From Lepidodermella squamata (taxonomy: Eukaryota > Gastrotricha), in NCBI GenBank assembly GCA_047495785.1, contig JBLDXI010000009.1, positions 434,001 to 498,000 of the forward strand: a stretch of DNA of 64,000 nucleotides, read 5' to 3'. The notes beneath the pieces are model-generated. The model saw only the letters and a list, made by a program, of their open reading frames with translations, was not told the DNA's origin and ran no database searches. This document shows, piece after piece, positions 1 to 12,035 of the stretch (the stretch's first letter is position 1; every line of letters starts with the position of its first letter). Made by a program: the position numbers and the translations under genes.

Positions 1-1
1 A

Positions 2-3000
2 GAGCTGCCAGTTTGCCCAGCATCCAAATTGCACAACAATATGTTAGTCGCATCGGCTCTACAAGTTGAAAGAGGCGAAGCAATGGATGTTCGGTGTCCT
101 GTCAATTACGAAGCAATATCAAGCCTGCGCAGTAAGGATACTCGGATGAAGGACATAAAAACGGCGCGAGTAAAGTGTACCGGCTTTAATAACGGCAGCT
201 TTGATGCTGGAATCACCTGCGAGTCTAACCCAGTCGAATGTGATCCGCCCTGCCAAAACGGCGGCGTTTGCTTGGCTTTCGGCAAGCGATCGACTGACTT
301 CATCTGCCAATGTACCTCGTCCAAATTTCAGCAACCAGATTGCTCTTTCGACAGCTCCTATCTTCCGCTTCAAACGGCGCTGTTCCTACCCCTCTCATTA
401 AATACCATGTTCGTGACCAATGACAATGCTGAGACGTTCACTTTTATTGACAAATCAGGCGGCGGGAATGTGTACTATACTCGGCTCTCGAGTAATACCT
501 ACTACACTTTTGATAGGACATTGGTTTCAAAGGACGGTAGGCCAGTCGAAACTGTAACAACTGTATTCACTGGAATTGCCGAGTCGATGCTAAGCGTTGT
601 TTTCAGTCAGCCACGGCAAAATACAGCAAATAATATCAAAACCACCACATTTGTGTTTTATTTGTTGGTTAATTCTTCAACGGCCGACGAAAAAGGTCTA
701 TCAATTCCGATCTTGTCGTGGTCAAATGCCGATGATGCCTCAATGGCGACGCTCGTATGGCTCGACTATTCAGGTTACATATCCTTCAGCTTCATCCAAG
801 CTGATGGCAAGCGTGTTGAATTGAAGAGCCGGCTCGAAATAGACTGCTCAGAATGGACTATGATAGCAATGACATTTGAGCGGAATAGAATCAAGCTAAC
901 AGTTCCTTATCTCGGCACAATGGAGTTGTTTCAGAATGGCCCCGGGGTACTGCCAACTGAAGTTTATGGCGCCGAGTCGATAACTCTGGGCTACTCCTTA
1001 GTCTTTGATAACTTTACGGATGTTGATCAGTCTCTACGCTTCTCGATCGTCTGTTTCGGAGTGGTCGAGCACCTAATGACTGCAAATGAGTTGACCCGGT
1101 ACGCTGATATTTGTCGGTTCAATCATGGGGGAAGTGCCTTGAAATTTGGCCCTACTGTAGCCTCGACACCTCAGAAGAAAGTTAACGGATCGGACCATGA
1201 ACACGTCAATACGGAAGTTTACAAAGCTGTAAATAACACCGCTTATGGCAGCGATGTAATTCCTATCACTGAGGACGAAAAAACTAGAACCGAGGACATT
1301 TTGGGTGAATAATTTCGCCAATAATTTTCCGGATAATCTAATTTTTTTCATCTTCAGCTCTTGTGGGATATCTTCGTATAGAGGGGGTGATCAAAACTAA
1401 AAAGGAAGAGCTTGTTACGGATTGGAAAATATGGCCGCGCCAATTGAATGACCTAAATTCGGTCTTGGCAGACAAATACGAGGGAGCGATCTATCCTTCC
1501 GTAAGAGTTTTCCTAATCAGTCACATGTTTTCATCTTTTAAATTTCATAGTTGAAAGAAATCATCCGAACAGCCGGTTTTGGGCGCATACCCGTTGAAAT
1601 AACGGGTTTTCGAGCCGGTCTTATAGTCGATTTTCGCGTGTTCACTAAAGGTGAATACTTCCATCCGTCTCAGCTTGAGGACATTGACTTCGTGATTCGT
1701 AACGTCACTCGAGCTTTGTCAAATACAAAGACAGAGGCAGATCGCTGGCCACAGGTGACTGATATCAGAATTACAAAAATCATCTACGTCGAACGCCACC
1801 AGTTTCACCATGCCGAACAACGAGGTTTTTCATATAAAATGACTTACTCATTTTGGAATGAATAATCAATCAATTTGTTTACCATATTTTACAGTCTCTA
1901 ACGGCACCAGTGTCCGAAATTCATTATTTTGGTTGCTTTTTATATCAGTTGCAAATCGAATATTCGCCCCAGCAATTTGTTGAGCTGATTTAATAAACGT
2001 CAGAGTGTCGTCATCAATGCAGCAGCCACTATGGTCACACGCAAACACGGTTGAGTGCGAAAGATTTGTTTTCTTGGGTCAAGACTCTTCGAGAAGTGAG
2101 GCGGAAAGCGGAGAATTCAATAAAAATTCAATTCGGTTTTCCTCACACACATATGTTGTGCCAATCATTAGATGACCGTCTAAATATGGATTCGGTTCAA
2201 CTTGTGATCACGACAGTGCTGCTGATAGGTATGGCAAGCTAGTTGAGTAGATTTGTATAATTCGCTTATTATTCGTCTGTTTTACAGTGAGTCAGTTTGC
2301 GTCAACCATGGGTGGAACCACTTGTATGACAATAGACTATAAAGACGACCGAATCGGGCAGATTTGGGCAGCTGGTGTCGTGGCTCCTTACGCCGTAGTC
2401 GCTAGCCCCCGCGAGTATCTCGGCGGGCAAAAAGTGAAGATCGTGTGCGCCGACGGGCGTTCGAGGGAAGCGAAGTGCAAATGCTGTCAAAACTTTATCG
2501 ACGTCTACTGGGATCCACCGGACATCAAAACATTTCAATGCTGCGATAATGGTGATAATTTTACTGTGGATTAATAATAAGGATTCACCATTGCAGTATT
2601 TTGCAGTATTTTGCAACAACGGAGGCACTTGCTGGCGCGGCATTTGCAAATGCATCGATGGTTGGACAGGGCCCGATTGCTCAACAGGTTTTTTTTTCGT
2701 TGAAGTGAAGTAGCGCTAGTAATATGTGACGTCTTTCAGTTGTTCTCCTCGGCACTCAGGTCACTGAGGGTGAATTGTATCCCACAATTCGATCTTCGAC
2801 CTCTGAGTACTCATACGTTGAAGATGATACTATGCCTCTGTTCGACTCTGCAATATCAAATGTATCCGCCACTTTGGACGAACTTGCAGTAAATAGTCTA
2901 ATAACTTATTCAACACGGCGAGAGACACTTGGCGAGAGCTCAGCGCAACCAATTTCTGCGGCTGCTATTACAACAGCACCACTTCAAAATGTCTCTATTA

Positions 3001-4210
3001 TAGGTAGGTAGCGGATGCGTTATCTTTGATGACCTCTTATAGCTTCCTTAATTACTTTACAGAAAATGGCTCAGTAACTTCTGTTGGTGATATTTACGAC
3101 CTACTGTTTCCTGATTTGCCATTTGAGAATCCATTCCCATCGTTTGTCGCTTCAGAACTCGTAAAGGAGTGCCAAGATATCTCATCAAAAGCAGTAGTTG
3201 CTCCTCGGAATAACGGCCGAGCGTCTGAGATTGGGCTGCACCTGGTTGTTTCTAAGCCTCCCACGATAGATTCGATTGCCGAGACAGCTTCATTGAAAGG
3301 AATGGTTATACTTTCCTGGGACGTGACGACTTGCCAATCCAAGAAAATTGTACATTCATCTGAAAGATTATTTATTGATAATCTTGAGGATTTATGGACA
3401 CCCAAGCTTCAGCATCTTTCAACTTCAAGTTATGAGGAGGGCTACCGAAAGAAACAGCTGATTGGAACAGTCGGTAAAACGCGAAACTCTCCGAATTTTA
3501 CACTTTCCTTCTGGTTGCTCATGGATGGAGACTTCGAAACTTCCTGCGAACTTGATCTTCGAAAATACCCTTTTGACCAGCAAATATGCAATTTCAAATT
3601 TGGCCTCGCTGCAGCTTCAAATCTGGTTGATTTCAAGACAGCTCAGATTCATTGCCTGATGAAAGGCAGTCGAGATTGGACGTTTCCGCCTGGAGGTTGC
3701 TCGGCATCAGTAAATTACTCTAGAATTAACGGCAATAACCCAAGAAGTGCCGTAGCAACATTCAGTCTTACAGCTGCTAGAAAATGGAGCTATTACATCG
3801 CCAATTACGTCACGCCTAGCCTGACCTTGGTTTCCTTCCAGCTCTTGGCTATCTTAATTCCACCGCGCAGCCTCGAGCGGATGGTTTTGACTGGAGCAGT
3901 TCTTATTGGAATTTTAATCTCGAAATCTGAACTTCTCAACAATTTGCCGAAAACCTCTGGAAACATGCTGCTCCGAGACTATATAGCACAGCTTACGTTG
4001 GTGGTCTTGGCATGCTCACTTTACGTGGTTTTCACTTGCTGTCTTGTCTCCGGGTGCAAAAAAGAGAAAAAAGCGTGCCAAAGCAGTGCCAATCTAGGCT
4101 GTGCCAAGGTAAAATTCGTACGGCTCGCCGACACCCTATTATTTCTATTGGCAATATCAAGTTTGGTTGCAATACACCTAAACGCTTTCTATATAATTCG
4201 ATCATGAGTT
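2..4210 (+). CDS. Modular Cys-loop ligand-gated ion channel with CCP/EGF/LamG-like/SEA/EGF ectodomain (5' partial)
   Basis: Predicted cell-surface pentameric ligand-gated channel subunit; the start lies left of the window. Exons supported by matching phases: 2-1304, 1358-1500, 1551-about 1753, about 2005-2228, 2288-2551, 2607-2687, 2740-3003, 3063-4210. The third-to-fourth exon junction is uncertain because stops occur near 1991-1996. Order of modules: four-cysteine CCP/sushi-like stretch (about 14-225), six-cysteine EGF (about 236-350), ConA/LamG-like sandwich (about 360-1120), SEA-like domain (about 1358-1753, with FRAGLIVDF where cleaving SEA domains have GSVVV), an unplaced Cys-bearing segment, a second EGF (about 2538-2684), a Ser/Thr-rich linker, then the channel. 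The channel has a 13-residue Cys loop (CELDLRKYPFDQQIC), four hydrophobic segments and a short M3-M4 loop. AATAAA follows at 4223. Family assignment of the channel is firm; the LamG and SEA calls rest on pattern only. Confidence 0.8.
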
Positions 4211-4222
4211 GAGCACTAATTT

Positions 4223-4228
4223 AATAAA
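4223..4228 (+). terminator. Polyadenylation signal of the modular channel gene
   Basis: Canonical AATAAA a few bases after the stop codon at about 4205-4207. It agrees with the last exon being terminal. Confidence 0.6.
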
Positions 4229-4952
4229 TGCGAACAGATTGTTGAGTGAATTTGGACATTTCAAGTAAATCCAAAGACATAGCTTAGCTGCCCGCCCAGG
4301 ATTGTTAGGCCCGGGATGGGGAATTATCAACAAGATAATTATAACCCGGGTCGGCGATCGCCACCGCGAGAAATGAAAAAATCATTAATAATACACACTA
4401 AAGAGCAATCAATAGCAATAGACATTGTGGTAATGTGGTAAAATTTTATAGAAAAATCTACAAGTTGCTCTCAGCTCTTCACCTTATGAAAAAATGTCAC
4501 TGTGCATCTGACTTGTGCAACCGACATGCGAATCGCGGACAGGGACCTTTTCGCTGACTCTTTCGCGCAGTGTACAGTTTGCGTGAAATTGACCACAGGA
4601 TAAGAAAGCGACAACCAATTCCAAATTTGGCACAAAAGCTTATCTTTATCTCTACAGACTACAGAAAACACTCCCTAAAAAGATAACACCTGCTATTTTT
4701 TTGCTGGCGTAGGTCTCTTATACCCGACGTTTATTGAACAGTGTGCAGAATACATGGGAGCAATCGATTAGTTAATCCGCTTGTTTCGTATTATATTATT
4801 GTACCCATTAATATTAATGTTGAAATTTTTGGAAAGCATTCTCTATGCTCATGTGTATACCATGCTTTTCTGATTCAAGCTTCTCGTCTATCTCTATACA
4901 TCTATATTATATAATACCTTGAAAAGGTCGCTGTCAGTACCAGCAACAAGTT
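4229..4952. other. Intergenic, with an imperfect CCCGGG-ended palindrome
   Basis: No coding frame was found. A hairpin-capable palindrome occupies 4310-4350: CCCGGG at both ends and AATTATC facing GATAATT around a short AACAA-type loop. An AT-rich TATATAATA-like stretch near 4905-4916 lies about 40 bases before the helicase start codon and could be a core promoter, but this is weak evidence. Confidence 0.4.
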
Positions 4953-7900
4953 ATGCCGAAGTCGAAAAAAGCTGCGACGGACAGGATCGAGGAGTTGATC
5001 AGTCATAAACAGCTGTGGTGGAAAACAGATATAACTGACGCTGGTGGCCGCGAGTTTTTTCTCATCGATGGCGACAGCTTGTTGGCTTACTTTCTTCACA
5101 ATCCCAAGCGATGGAAACTCACGGCTTCACATTTGATACAATCCAATCTTCAAATTATTTGGTTGATCGAAAGGTTTCTCGAGGAACTGAAGCTCCGTAA
5201 CTGCATCTTTGATATCGTGTTCTTTTCTTGCAACGCGATAGTTTGGAAGTCGGAGGATATGAGTGAGACCATTTTGGATAAATGTATGGCTCTTAGAGCT
5301 CTTGTACGGCTTCATTTGGAGCAACATCTCAAAACCATCAAGCATAACGCGTTTGAAGTCAGGGTATTTGCCGATTGGCGATGTGAGGAATGGTTGGCTT
5401 TCTGCGACGAGACGGATCCTCGGTTCATTTTAGCTTCTTTGGGCCGTTTCGAGAATTCAAAGAATCGCCATTTAAAAGGTTTCAAAATAATGCGAGCGAT
5501 GACGCTGCATTTGCTTCACAATGCTGATTGCTCTGTTGTTGACCTGGACGAGCTTTCATTTTATGGAAATCGCATAACAGCGCCCCTGGCTAACAGCTCG
5601 ACTTACAGGCGAGTAAACAAAACCTGGGAGTCGACAAGTAAAGAAATATACGAGAAATACATTGCTGAAAGTATCGAGACTACTGCCAGTCAAACGCTTG
5701 ACTCAATCGCAGAAATATCATCGTGGTTTTCTAAAAGCCAAGAGCAGCTGTCGACCAAAGTCCTCATCGCAGCCTTGAAAGTTTTTTCAAAAAAACACAA
5801 GTCTAAAGCGACAGAAGCGTCCATCAAACAGGCGGTTGTCTGCCACGTTGTTATGTTAAGGCTCCCGGTAGATATGCGCGTCCCTATTACTTCTAAGGCT
5901 GCGCATTTTATGAAGCACAGTAACACTGGTGAGTCAATACTTCCAGGCGGCAACTTAGCTATGTTCCACTGCTCGCTTCGATTGGTTTTGGAAATGCTAA
6001 AGAAGTCGGAAAAGCAGGCTAAAGGAAATCTGGTTGAAACGTTTGACGAGCTTTTTTTCCTTGGATTTGTGTTAACTGTTTCGGAACAGCGTAGTCTATT
6101 TGGCGAAAGTTTCAGCCTGATAAAGCTGATTGGAAAAACGTCCTGGTTACATGCTATGTCTTTGATCAAAGAAATCTTGCCGCATTCCCGCATTGAAGTC
6201 GATGCCCCCTTTTTCCCGGTCTACACAACTAGAACACCTATTAGGTATAAAAACCTCCAGTTTCCTCTATATAGACAACAATGAATGTTAGAAGTTATCT
6301 TTCCACAGTGCCAAAGAGGATACGGTGCACGCTGTTAACCTATTCAAGTTGGAGAACGAATTATTCCGAGAACTGACAAAGGCTGTTTTACCAGATGACT
6401 TTCAAACGCGAGAGGTAATGGACAAGGATTGCATTGAAGTTATCGAAGAATTTCACTGGCATTCTACAAAAGATAAGAGAATCAAAGCAGGTACAGCCGG
6501 CCCTACAAAAACCAAGTTTGTAGACGACTTGCCTCAAACATAGACTAATGAAATGTCTTGTGTTTAGGAACACGAAAAAAAAGAAACCAGACCGAGCGAA
6601 GCAGGACAAATTAGTCACTGAAGTCTTCGGGAAACTTGTCGCGGAGGAGTCGAATAAAGACAAGCTGAGAAAACTTCGGCAGGAAATTCAAACGAATAGC
6701 CACCTGTTAACTGCATTCAGCTTAACAGCTTTACGCATGAGAGAACTAGAGCTGCTCGAAGAATGTCTCGTAGAGCAACTGAATTCCAAATCTTATTCAA
6801 ACGTCGCTGCACTGAAGACAGAAATCTATGAAGTGGTTAAGAAAGCCTGTGAAACGCTTCCCAACGATGACGAATGTCGCTCAGCGGCTCTCCATCTGTA
6901 CGCCGACTGTCTCAACAGATTTGGATTTCGACATTGTGCTGAAGCAATTCGATGCGACGTGTCGGATAAAGGTGCCGAGCTAGCAGATAATTACTTCAAA
7001 TTCGAATCATCCCTGGAGTCCACTTCTTATCAGGAGGAACTGGCGTTTCATTCCGATCACGAGTATCAAATGCTATTCTGTTCACACCTGTTTGACAGGT
7101 CATCTGGTGGTCAGTCAGACAAAAGAGTCAGTTTTACGCCAGATGACTGGCAGCGAGAGTTGATGGATATAGTTGACCGGGGTGAATCAGCTTTAGTTAG
7201 CGCTCCAACTTCTAGTGGGAAAACGTTCATCGCCTTTTACGCCATGGAACAAATTCTTAAATCAGAGAACGACGATAAAATCATCTACATCTCTCCAACA
7301 AAAGCTGTTGTAAACCAGATCGCTGATGAAATCAAGTCCCGTTACCCGGAACACCAGAATGATATCGGAGTTTTCACGCGCGATTTTCGAGTTCGCCCGG
7401 TTGATTGCAAGGTTCTCATATGCGTTCCGCAAACTCTTGAGATTCTCATGCTATCGCCAATTTTAGCGCATACTTGGGCGCCAAAAGTGCGGCGAATAAT
7501 ATTTGATGAAGTTCACTCGCTTGGAGAAAGAGACAATGGCGTTGTATGGGAGCATTTACTGCTCCTTGCTAATTGTCCGATCATAGCGCTGTCAGCATCG
7601 GTAGCGAACTTGGAAGAGCTGTACACTTGGATGAAAGACGTTCAGTCTCAGAAAGGTTTCAAACTCCACAAGATTGTATCGACGAGGCGTTTCTGCGAGC
7701 TGCAAAAATGGGTTTACTCACCCAAGGACAATAAGAGTCAATCAAAACTTGCGGCCCCAGCTTCGAGTAAGGGCCACGCAAACGATGAAAATTCTTCTGG
7801 CGATGAGAATGATAACGACGGAAATGGATGGGTAAGCAGCAGTTATAGGAATAAAGAGGCAGTCGGTAACATGGTTAGAATCAACCCATTTGCTGGATTA

Positions 7901-9964
7901 AGTAGCAATAAACTCAAACAAGTCGGATTACCGCCAAATTTCCGTTTGTTGCCTGACGAATGCATCAAAGTTTACGCCAAACTGAAAAAAATGTGCAGGA
8001 AAAAACGACTCATCCCAGGCCCTAATTTCGAGAAGTTGGATCCGTCAAAGTTTTTTGGCGACCGTGGATTCCTAACACGGGACGATTCCGAGCAGTATGA
8101 GGAAGCGTTGAAAAGTGAACTTCTATCTTGGATTCACTCGCAAGATGAAACTGCTCCCCTGCGAGCTCAAATCCTCGATAAAGTTGCCGCGAAAATCGAC
8201 AAGAGACTGCAGAGGCTCTGTCTCGGACGAATGGATAAGCTGTTAGACGAAGCAAAAGTTGCGAAGGAATTTCCTCGCTTACTCCAAGATCTAGCGAGTT
8301 CTGATCGCTTGCCCGCCATCGTTTTTTGCCTTGATCGTGACGGCTGCATGGCGCTGGCTCAGGCGGCTGTCGCTGACATGGTGAGACAAAAAAATGAGAG
8401 CTATGCACGATTCTCTCCGCGTGGTAATGAACGCTTATTTACCCTAGCGGCAAGCTCGAAAAATCAAACGAAAATAGAAAGCGCGGTCTCATACTTGACT
8501 CCACTCTTGCGTCAAGACGAAGATTTAACTTTTTTGTTGGAAGCCTTGAGATATGGAATCGGTGTTCACCATGGAGGACTGCCGCCGCGGTATCGTCTTG
8601 TGGTTGAAATCCTTTTCCGCGAAGGCTACCTGTCAGCTGTCATTGCAACAGGCACACTTGCTTGCGGAATTAACACCCCGTGTCGCACTGTTGTTTTTGC
8701 TTTGGATAGCGTTTATCTGACCAATATCAACCATTTGCAAATGATGGGACGAGCTGGCCGCCGTGGTTATGACTTGATTGGCCACGTTGTTTATTTTGGC
8801 ATATCCATCCAACGTGTTAAACAATTGCTTTCGAGACCTCTACAGCCTCTGGTTCCAAACTTCCCGGTCTCCACGTCTCTTGTTCTTCGAACGCTATGCC
8901 TGGAAACTCAGTGTGAAAGTACGGCGAAAGCAGCCGTCCAGGCGCGTATCAAGGAATTGTACTCGGGTTCGTTCTATTCTCTTGGCCGAAGAATCAATAA
9001 TGATCAAGTGCTGAATATGGTCGGTTTTTCGATTCAACATCTCCTGAGCTCTGGTCTTATAAATAGGAATGGGAGATTGGTCGATTTAGCCGGACTGGTC
9101 TCCCACACTTTCTATGCCGAACCATCTAATTTGGCTTTCGCTGCTCTCATAGCCAGTGGGTTGCTGAAACACCTTTTGTCGGAATACAGGTCTAAGAACC
9201 TCCAAACAAAAGCCGACTACTTTTTGGAGATATTTGCCAGTTTCTTTTGCCGCTTAAAGGTTAACAAGTCAGCTGCGTCCAAAGCTGAAAAACATAAAGA
9301 TGCAATTATCCAGCTGCCACCTCTCCCGGATGAAATTATACGATTTTTGAACGACTATAACCAAGAAATAATCACGATTCTCTCCCACTGCCTACGCGCC
9401 GGGTGCTCCGAAATGCTACTAAAGACTGCTGGAAGAGACGAAGCGGAACTGTTGCCGTTATCTAATTTGGGCAAGCCGACGCTTCAACTGGAAGACTGTG
9501 ATTTGCGAAGAATACTTCAGGGAAATGCCCCAGCTGCAGATCACATCCGCTCAGGTTATTCGATGCTTTCTGGTTGGACCGATGACTTCACTGACGGCCA
9601 AGACATGGCGTCGCACTTACGATCAGGGCTGTACCTGGATGAGAAGTCTATTCCGTTTTTCACGATTTTCACGCCTCCCCCTAATGCTTACATTGTCGAT
9701 TTCTCTAACCATGGCAGTTTAAAGAGAATCGAAACTGAAAACCAAGTCAAGCCGGGTTACGCGTATGACGAACTGCTAAGCGTCAGCATGCTGCTACGGG
9801 CAATCAGCGCTTCTCTTCGGCGGCTGTCCAAAATCAATCCCACAGATTACGAACTAATTTCCGCAGTAGCAAATGCCGCCTCGAGTAAATTCTACTTGAA
9901 AATGGAAAAATACTCTTACATGAAACCACCTAATTCTTTCATCGAAGAAGAGCTTGCGTTTTAG
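4953..9964 (+). CDS. DDX60-like: DDX60-like Ski2-family DExH-box RNA helicase
   Basis: Three exons, 4953-6244, 6309-6515 and 6568-9964, join in phase into 1631 residues, close to the size of vertebrate DDX60. The N-terminal part has the FLIDGDSLL stretch typical of DDX60 proteins. The helicase core shows Walker A APTSSGKT (about residue 710), the DEVH box (about 811), SASV (motif III) and QMMGRAGRRGYD (motif VI, about 1222), followed by a long helical C-terminus, as in Ski2-like enzymes. Such enzymes unwind RNA using ATP; vertebrate DDX60 is tied to antiviral RNA sensing, but that role is not shown here. The second intron uses a GTTTGT donor, chosen because only it keeps the frame. An internal Asp/Asn/Ser-rich insert near 7770-7830 is probably a loop. 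Confidence 0.93.
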
Positions 9965-9981
9965 AACGCGACACCGAATTG

Positions 9982-9987
9982 TTTTAT
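9982..9987 (-). terminator. Polyadenylation signal for the minus-strand two-helix protein gene
   Basis: AATAAA read on the minus strand, 20 bases past the stop of the 10007-10750 gene and only 18 bases from the helicase stop on the other strand. Confidence 0.5.
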
Positions 9988-10006
9988 TGACCCTTGTGAC
10001 TAAACG

Positions 10007-10750
10007 TTAGCATGCTGTGTAACTCGTATGCTTGCTTTTGTAAACACATTCCAGAGTTTTAAATGCTGCTGACAGGGCTGTTGCTGCGAGGACGGCTGTT
10101 GTAATTAATACGATTGCAATGCTTGTGATAGCCAACACGATTGAAGTCCGATAATTACTGATTTCTTGATTTGGTGGCTTGCGAAGTGCGTAAATTAGCG
10201 CTGGAATCGAAAGAAACCAAATGCCGATGAAAGCTGAAGTTATACTTAGACCAAGCGCGATTCGGCGATATTTCTCAATGCGCTTATTTCGATCAAGTCG
10301 CAAAAAGTCATCATTGAGCTCGTTTTGAATGACAGCAAACTCGCTCGGCGAGAGTGAAGACACCGGTGTAACAGTCGCTGCCTTCGAAGCGACTTCAATT
10401 GATGGTGAAACCAATGGCATATTGCATTCGAACTGCACAAGCGGAATGCCTGAGCTACAGGAATCGAAAGAGGTTTTCTTCCGCGTTGGCATTCTTGGAA
10501 TCTCCTGGCCAAAGTTGGACCCTAAACTGCCGCTGCCAAATCGGTTCTGCTGACTGACTCCAGATTGCATGTTAACAAGCAGGTGCTGCGGCCGGGAGAG
10601 CTTAGTTTGCGGGTAGTAATCCTTGTGAGGCGAGGTTGCTGGCTTGACCGGCTCAATCGCCTGTGGCGGTGGCGGAATCGGCTCTTCACTGCTGAAAGGT
10701 TGCAGCGTGCTTCTTCCACCATATGCGTGCTTCAGGGCGGCCGAAGTCAT
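10007..10750 (-). CDS. Uncharacterised membrane protein with two C-terminal helices
   Basis: Intronless frame of 247 residues with an ATG start at 10750. The first 150 or so residues are Pro/Ser/Gln-rich and look disordered. A basic, helical patch (around NDDFLRLDRNKRIEKYRR) leads into two hydrophobic segments, about residues 168-190 and 200-230, separated by a short loop, and a short tail ends at Cys. The two-helix layout resembles CD225/dispanin or proline-rich transmembrane proteins, but I see no diagnostic motif, so the family stays open. The gene is tail to tail with the helicase. The long intact frame, disordered head and clean polyadenylation signal support a real gene. Confidence 0.7.
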   Translation of the reverse strand: MTSAALKHAYGGRSTLQPFSSEEPIPPPPQAIEPVKPATSPHKDYYPQTKLSRPQHLLVNMQSGVSQQNRFGSGSLGSNFGQEIPRMPTRKKTSFDSCSSGIPLVQFECNMPLVSPSIEVASKAATVTPVSSLSPSEFAVIQNELNDDFLRLDRNKRIEKYRRIALGLSITSAFIGIWFLSIPALIYALRKPPNQEISNYRTSIVLAITSIAIVLITTAVLAATALSAAFKTLECVYKSKHTSYTAC

Positions 10751-11216
10751 GAAAAATAGTCGAAAGGCTTTGCGATCCGGCGATGGTTATCTCCGCATTC
10801 GCTGAACACTAAGCAGAGTGTAGCTGAATGCAAGAAGCCCGCGGGATCAATGGGCATAACTTGCTGCTATGTTTTGACATCTTTTATTTTAGAATGTGTG
10901 ATAAAATCACATGCTTTGACTGCAGATAAATAGCCAGCATAACTTCGAGTAAAACATGCATGTGAAAGGCTGCTGTGGACAAATTAGAGCTGCTTTCATA
11001 CATACAACTCCGGATAACTAAAATGTATGCAGCTTATTTTATTACGCACCGCAGCCACAGTTTTAATACCAAAAATCTTCGGCTCTTCATTTGAAATTCC
11101 CTGGACGATTGTAGCCAGAATGAATTTATGCGCAGTGCAAACTGAAATCTAGTTTAACTGCAGAGATTCGAGAGTTCGAAATACGTGAAACAAGTATTGC
11201 AAAAGGTGTTTTCAAG

Positions 11217-11224
11217 TATATAAG
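11217..11224 (+). promoter_or_regulatory. TATA-box-like element
   Basis: TATATAAG in otherwise mixed sequence, facing the RIM-binding protein gene 3.3 kb downstream. No transcript start can be seen, so the assignment is a guess from motif alone. Confidence 0.2.
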
Positions 11225-12011
11225 AACGTGCAGTGAGTGAGTTTATGGGAAGCTGCCGAAGTTCCTGAACCATTTTTACGCTAATTTTTCTTCATCGTCA
11301 TCATGAAACAAAACAAAACGAAACACGTTTCGGCAGATGAGAAACCGCCGAAGAGTTTTTTCTACAACTGATAAACTTGCTGGTTAAAATGCTAATTCGT
11401 CCGCCATTCCGTAATTTCATGCTAATTTTACGCGCATACTACGAAAACTTGATGCGGGTGCAAAACCCGAATGTCCGCTCTTCGGTCCATCAGCGTCCGA
11501 TATATTATGGCAAACGTTCTTGTCATCGCCTTTGGCCGCGACGACACTTTGTTTGTGGTTGTTGCATACTATATTGTATTACAATTACACCATGTCTTAA
11601 TAGTATTTAGCGCCGCATCGTATCGATGCGCTTGTGAGACTATTCGAAAATAATAATCTGCCGACAAAGTTCCACGCGTGGCGACTACTGCGCGCGGAGA
11701 TGCGCTGTTGCCGCGCATGAGGCGTCGCTCTACACTTTTCTCATGTACCGTCGTTTTCTGGGCGAGCCCCACCACTCAGCCTTAATGCAATGTAATAATG
11801 AAGGAAGCGGCCGAGGAAGCGCAGCCGGGTCTCATTGCTCGACAACTCGCCATGGACGCTGTGTTATTTCGTGTGAAAGTGAGCCGCGCCCGGCGACGCG
11901 AGTTTTACAATACGCCAGAGATGCGCCAAATTTTCGAACATTAGCATGTGTTTTAGCCGGATCTAATAGCGCATAACACTATTATAGAAACACGCTGGCG
12001 GATTATGAAGA

Positions 12012-12035
12012 TATTATTATTATTATTATTATTAT
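12012..12035. repeat. ATT trinucleotide repeat
   Basis: Uninterrupted (ATT)n run. Similar runs recur throughout the non-coding parts of this window. Confidence 0.85.
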
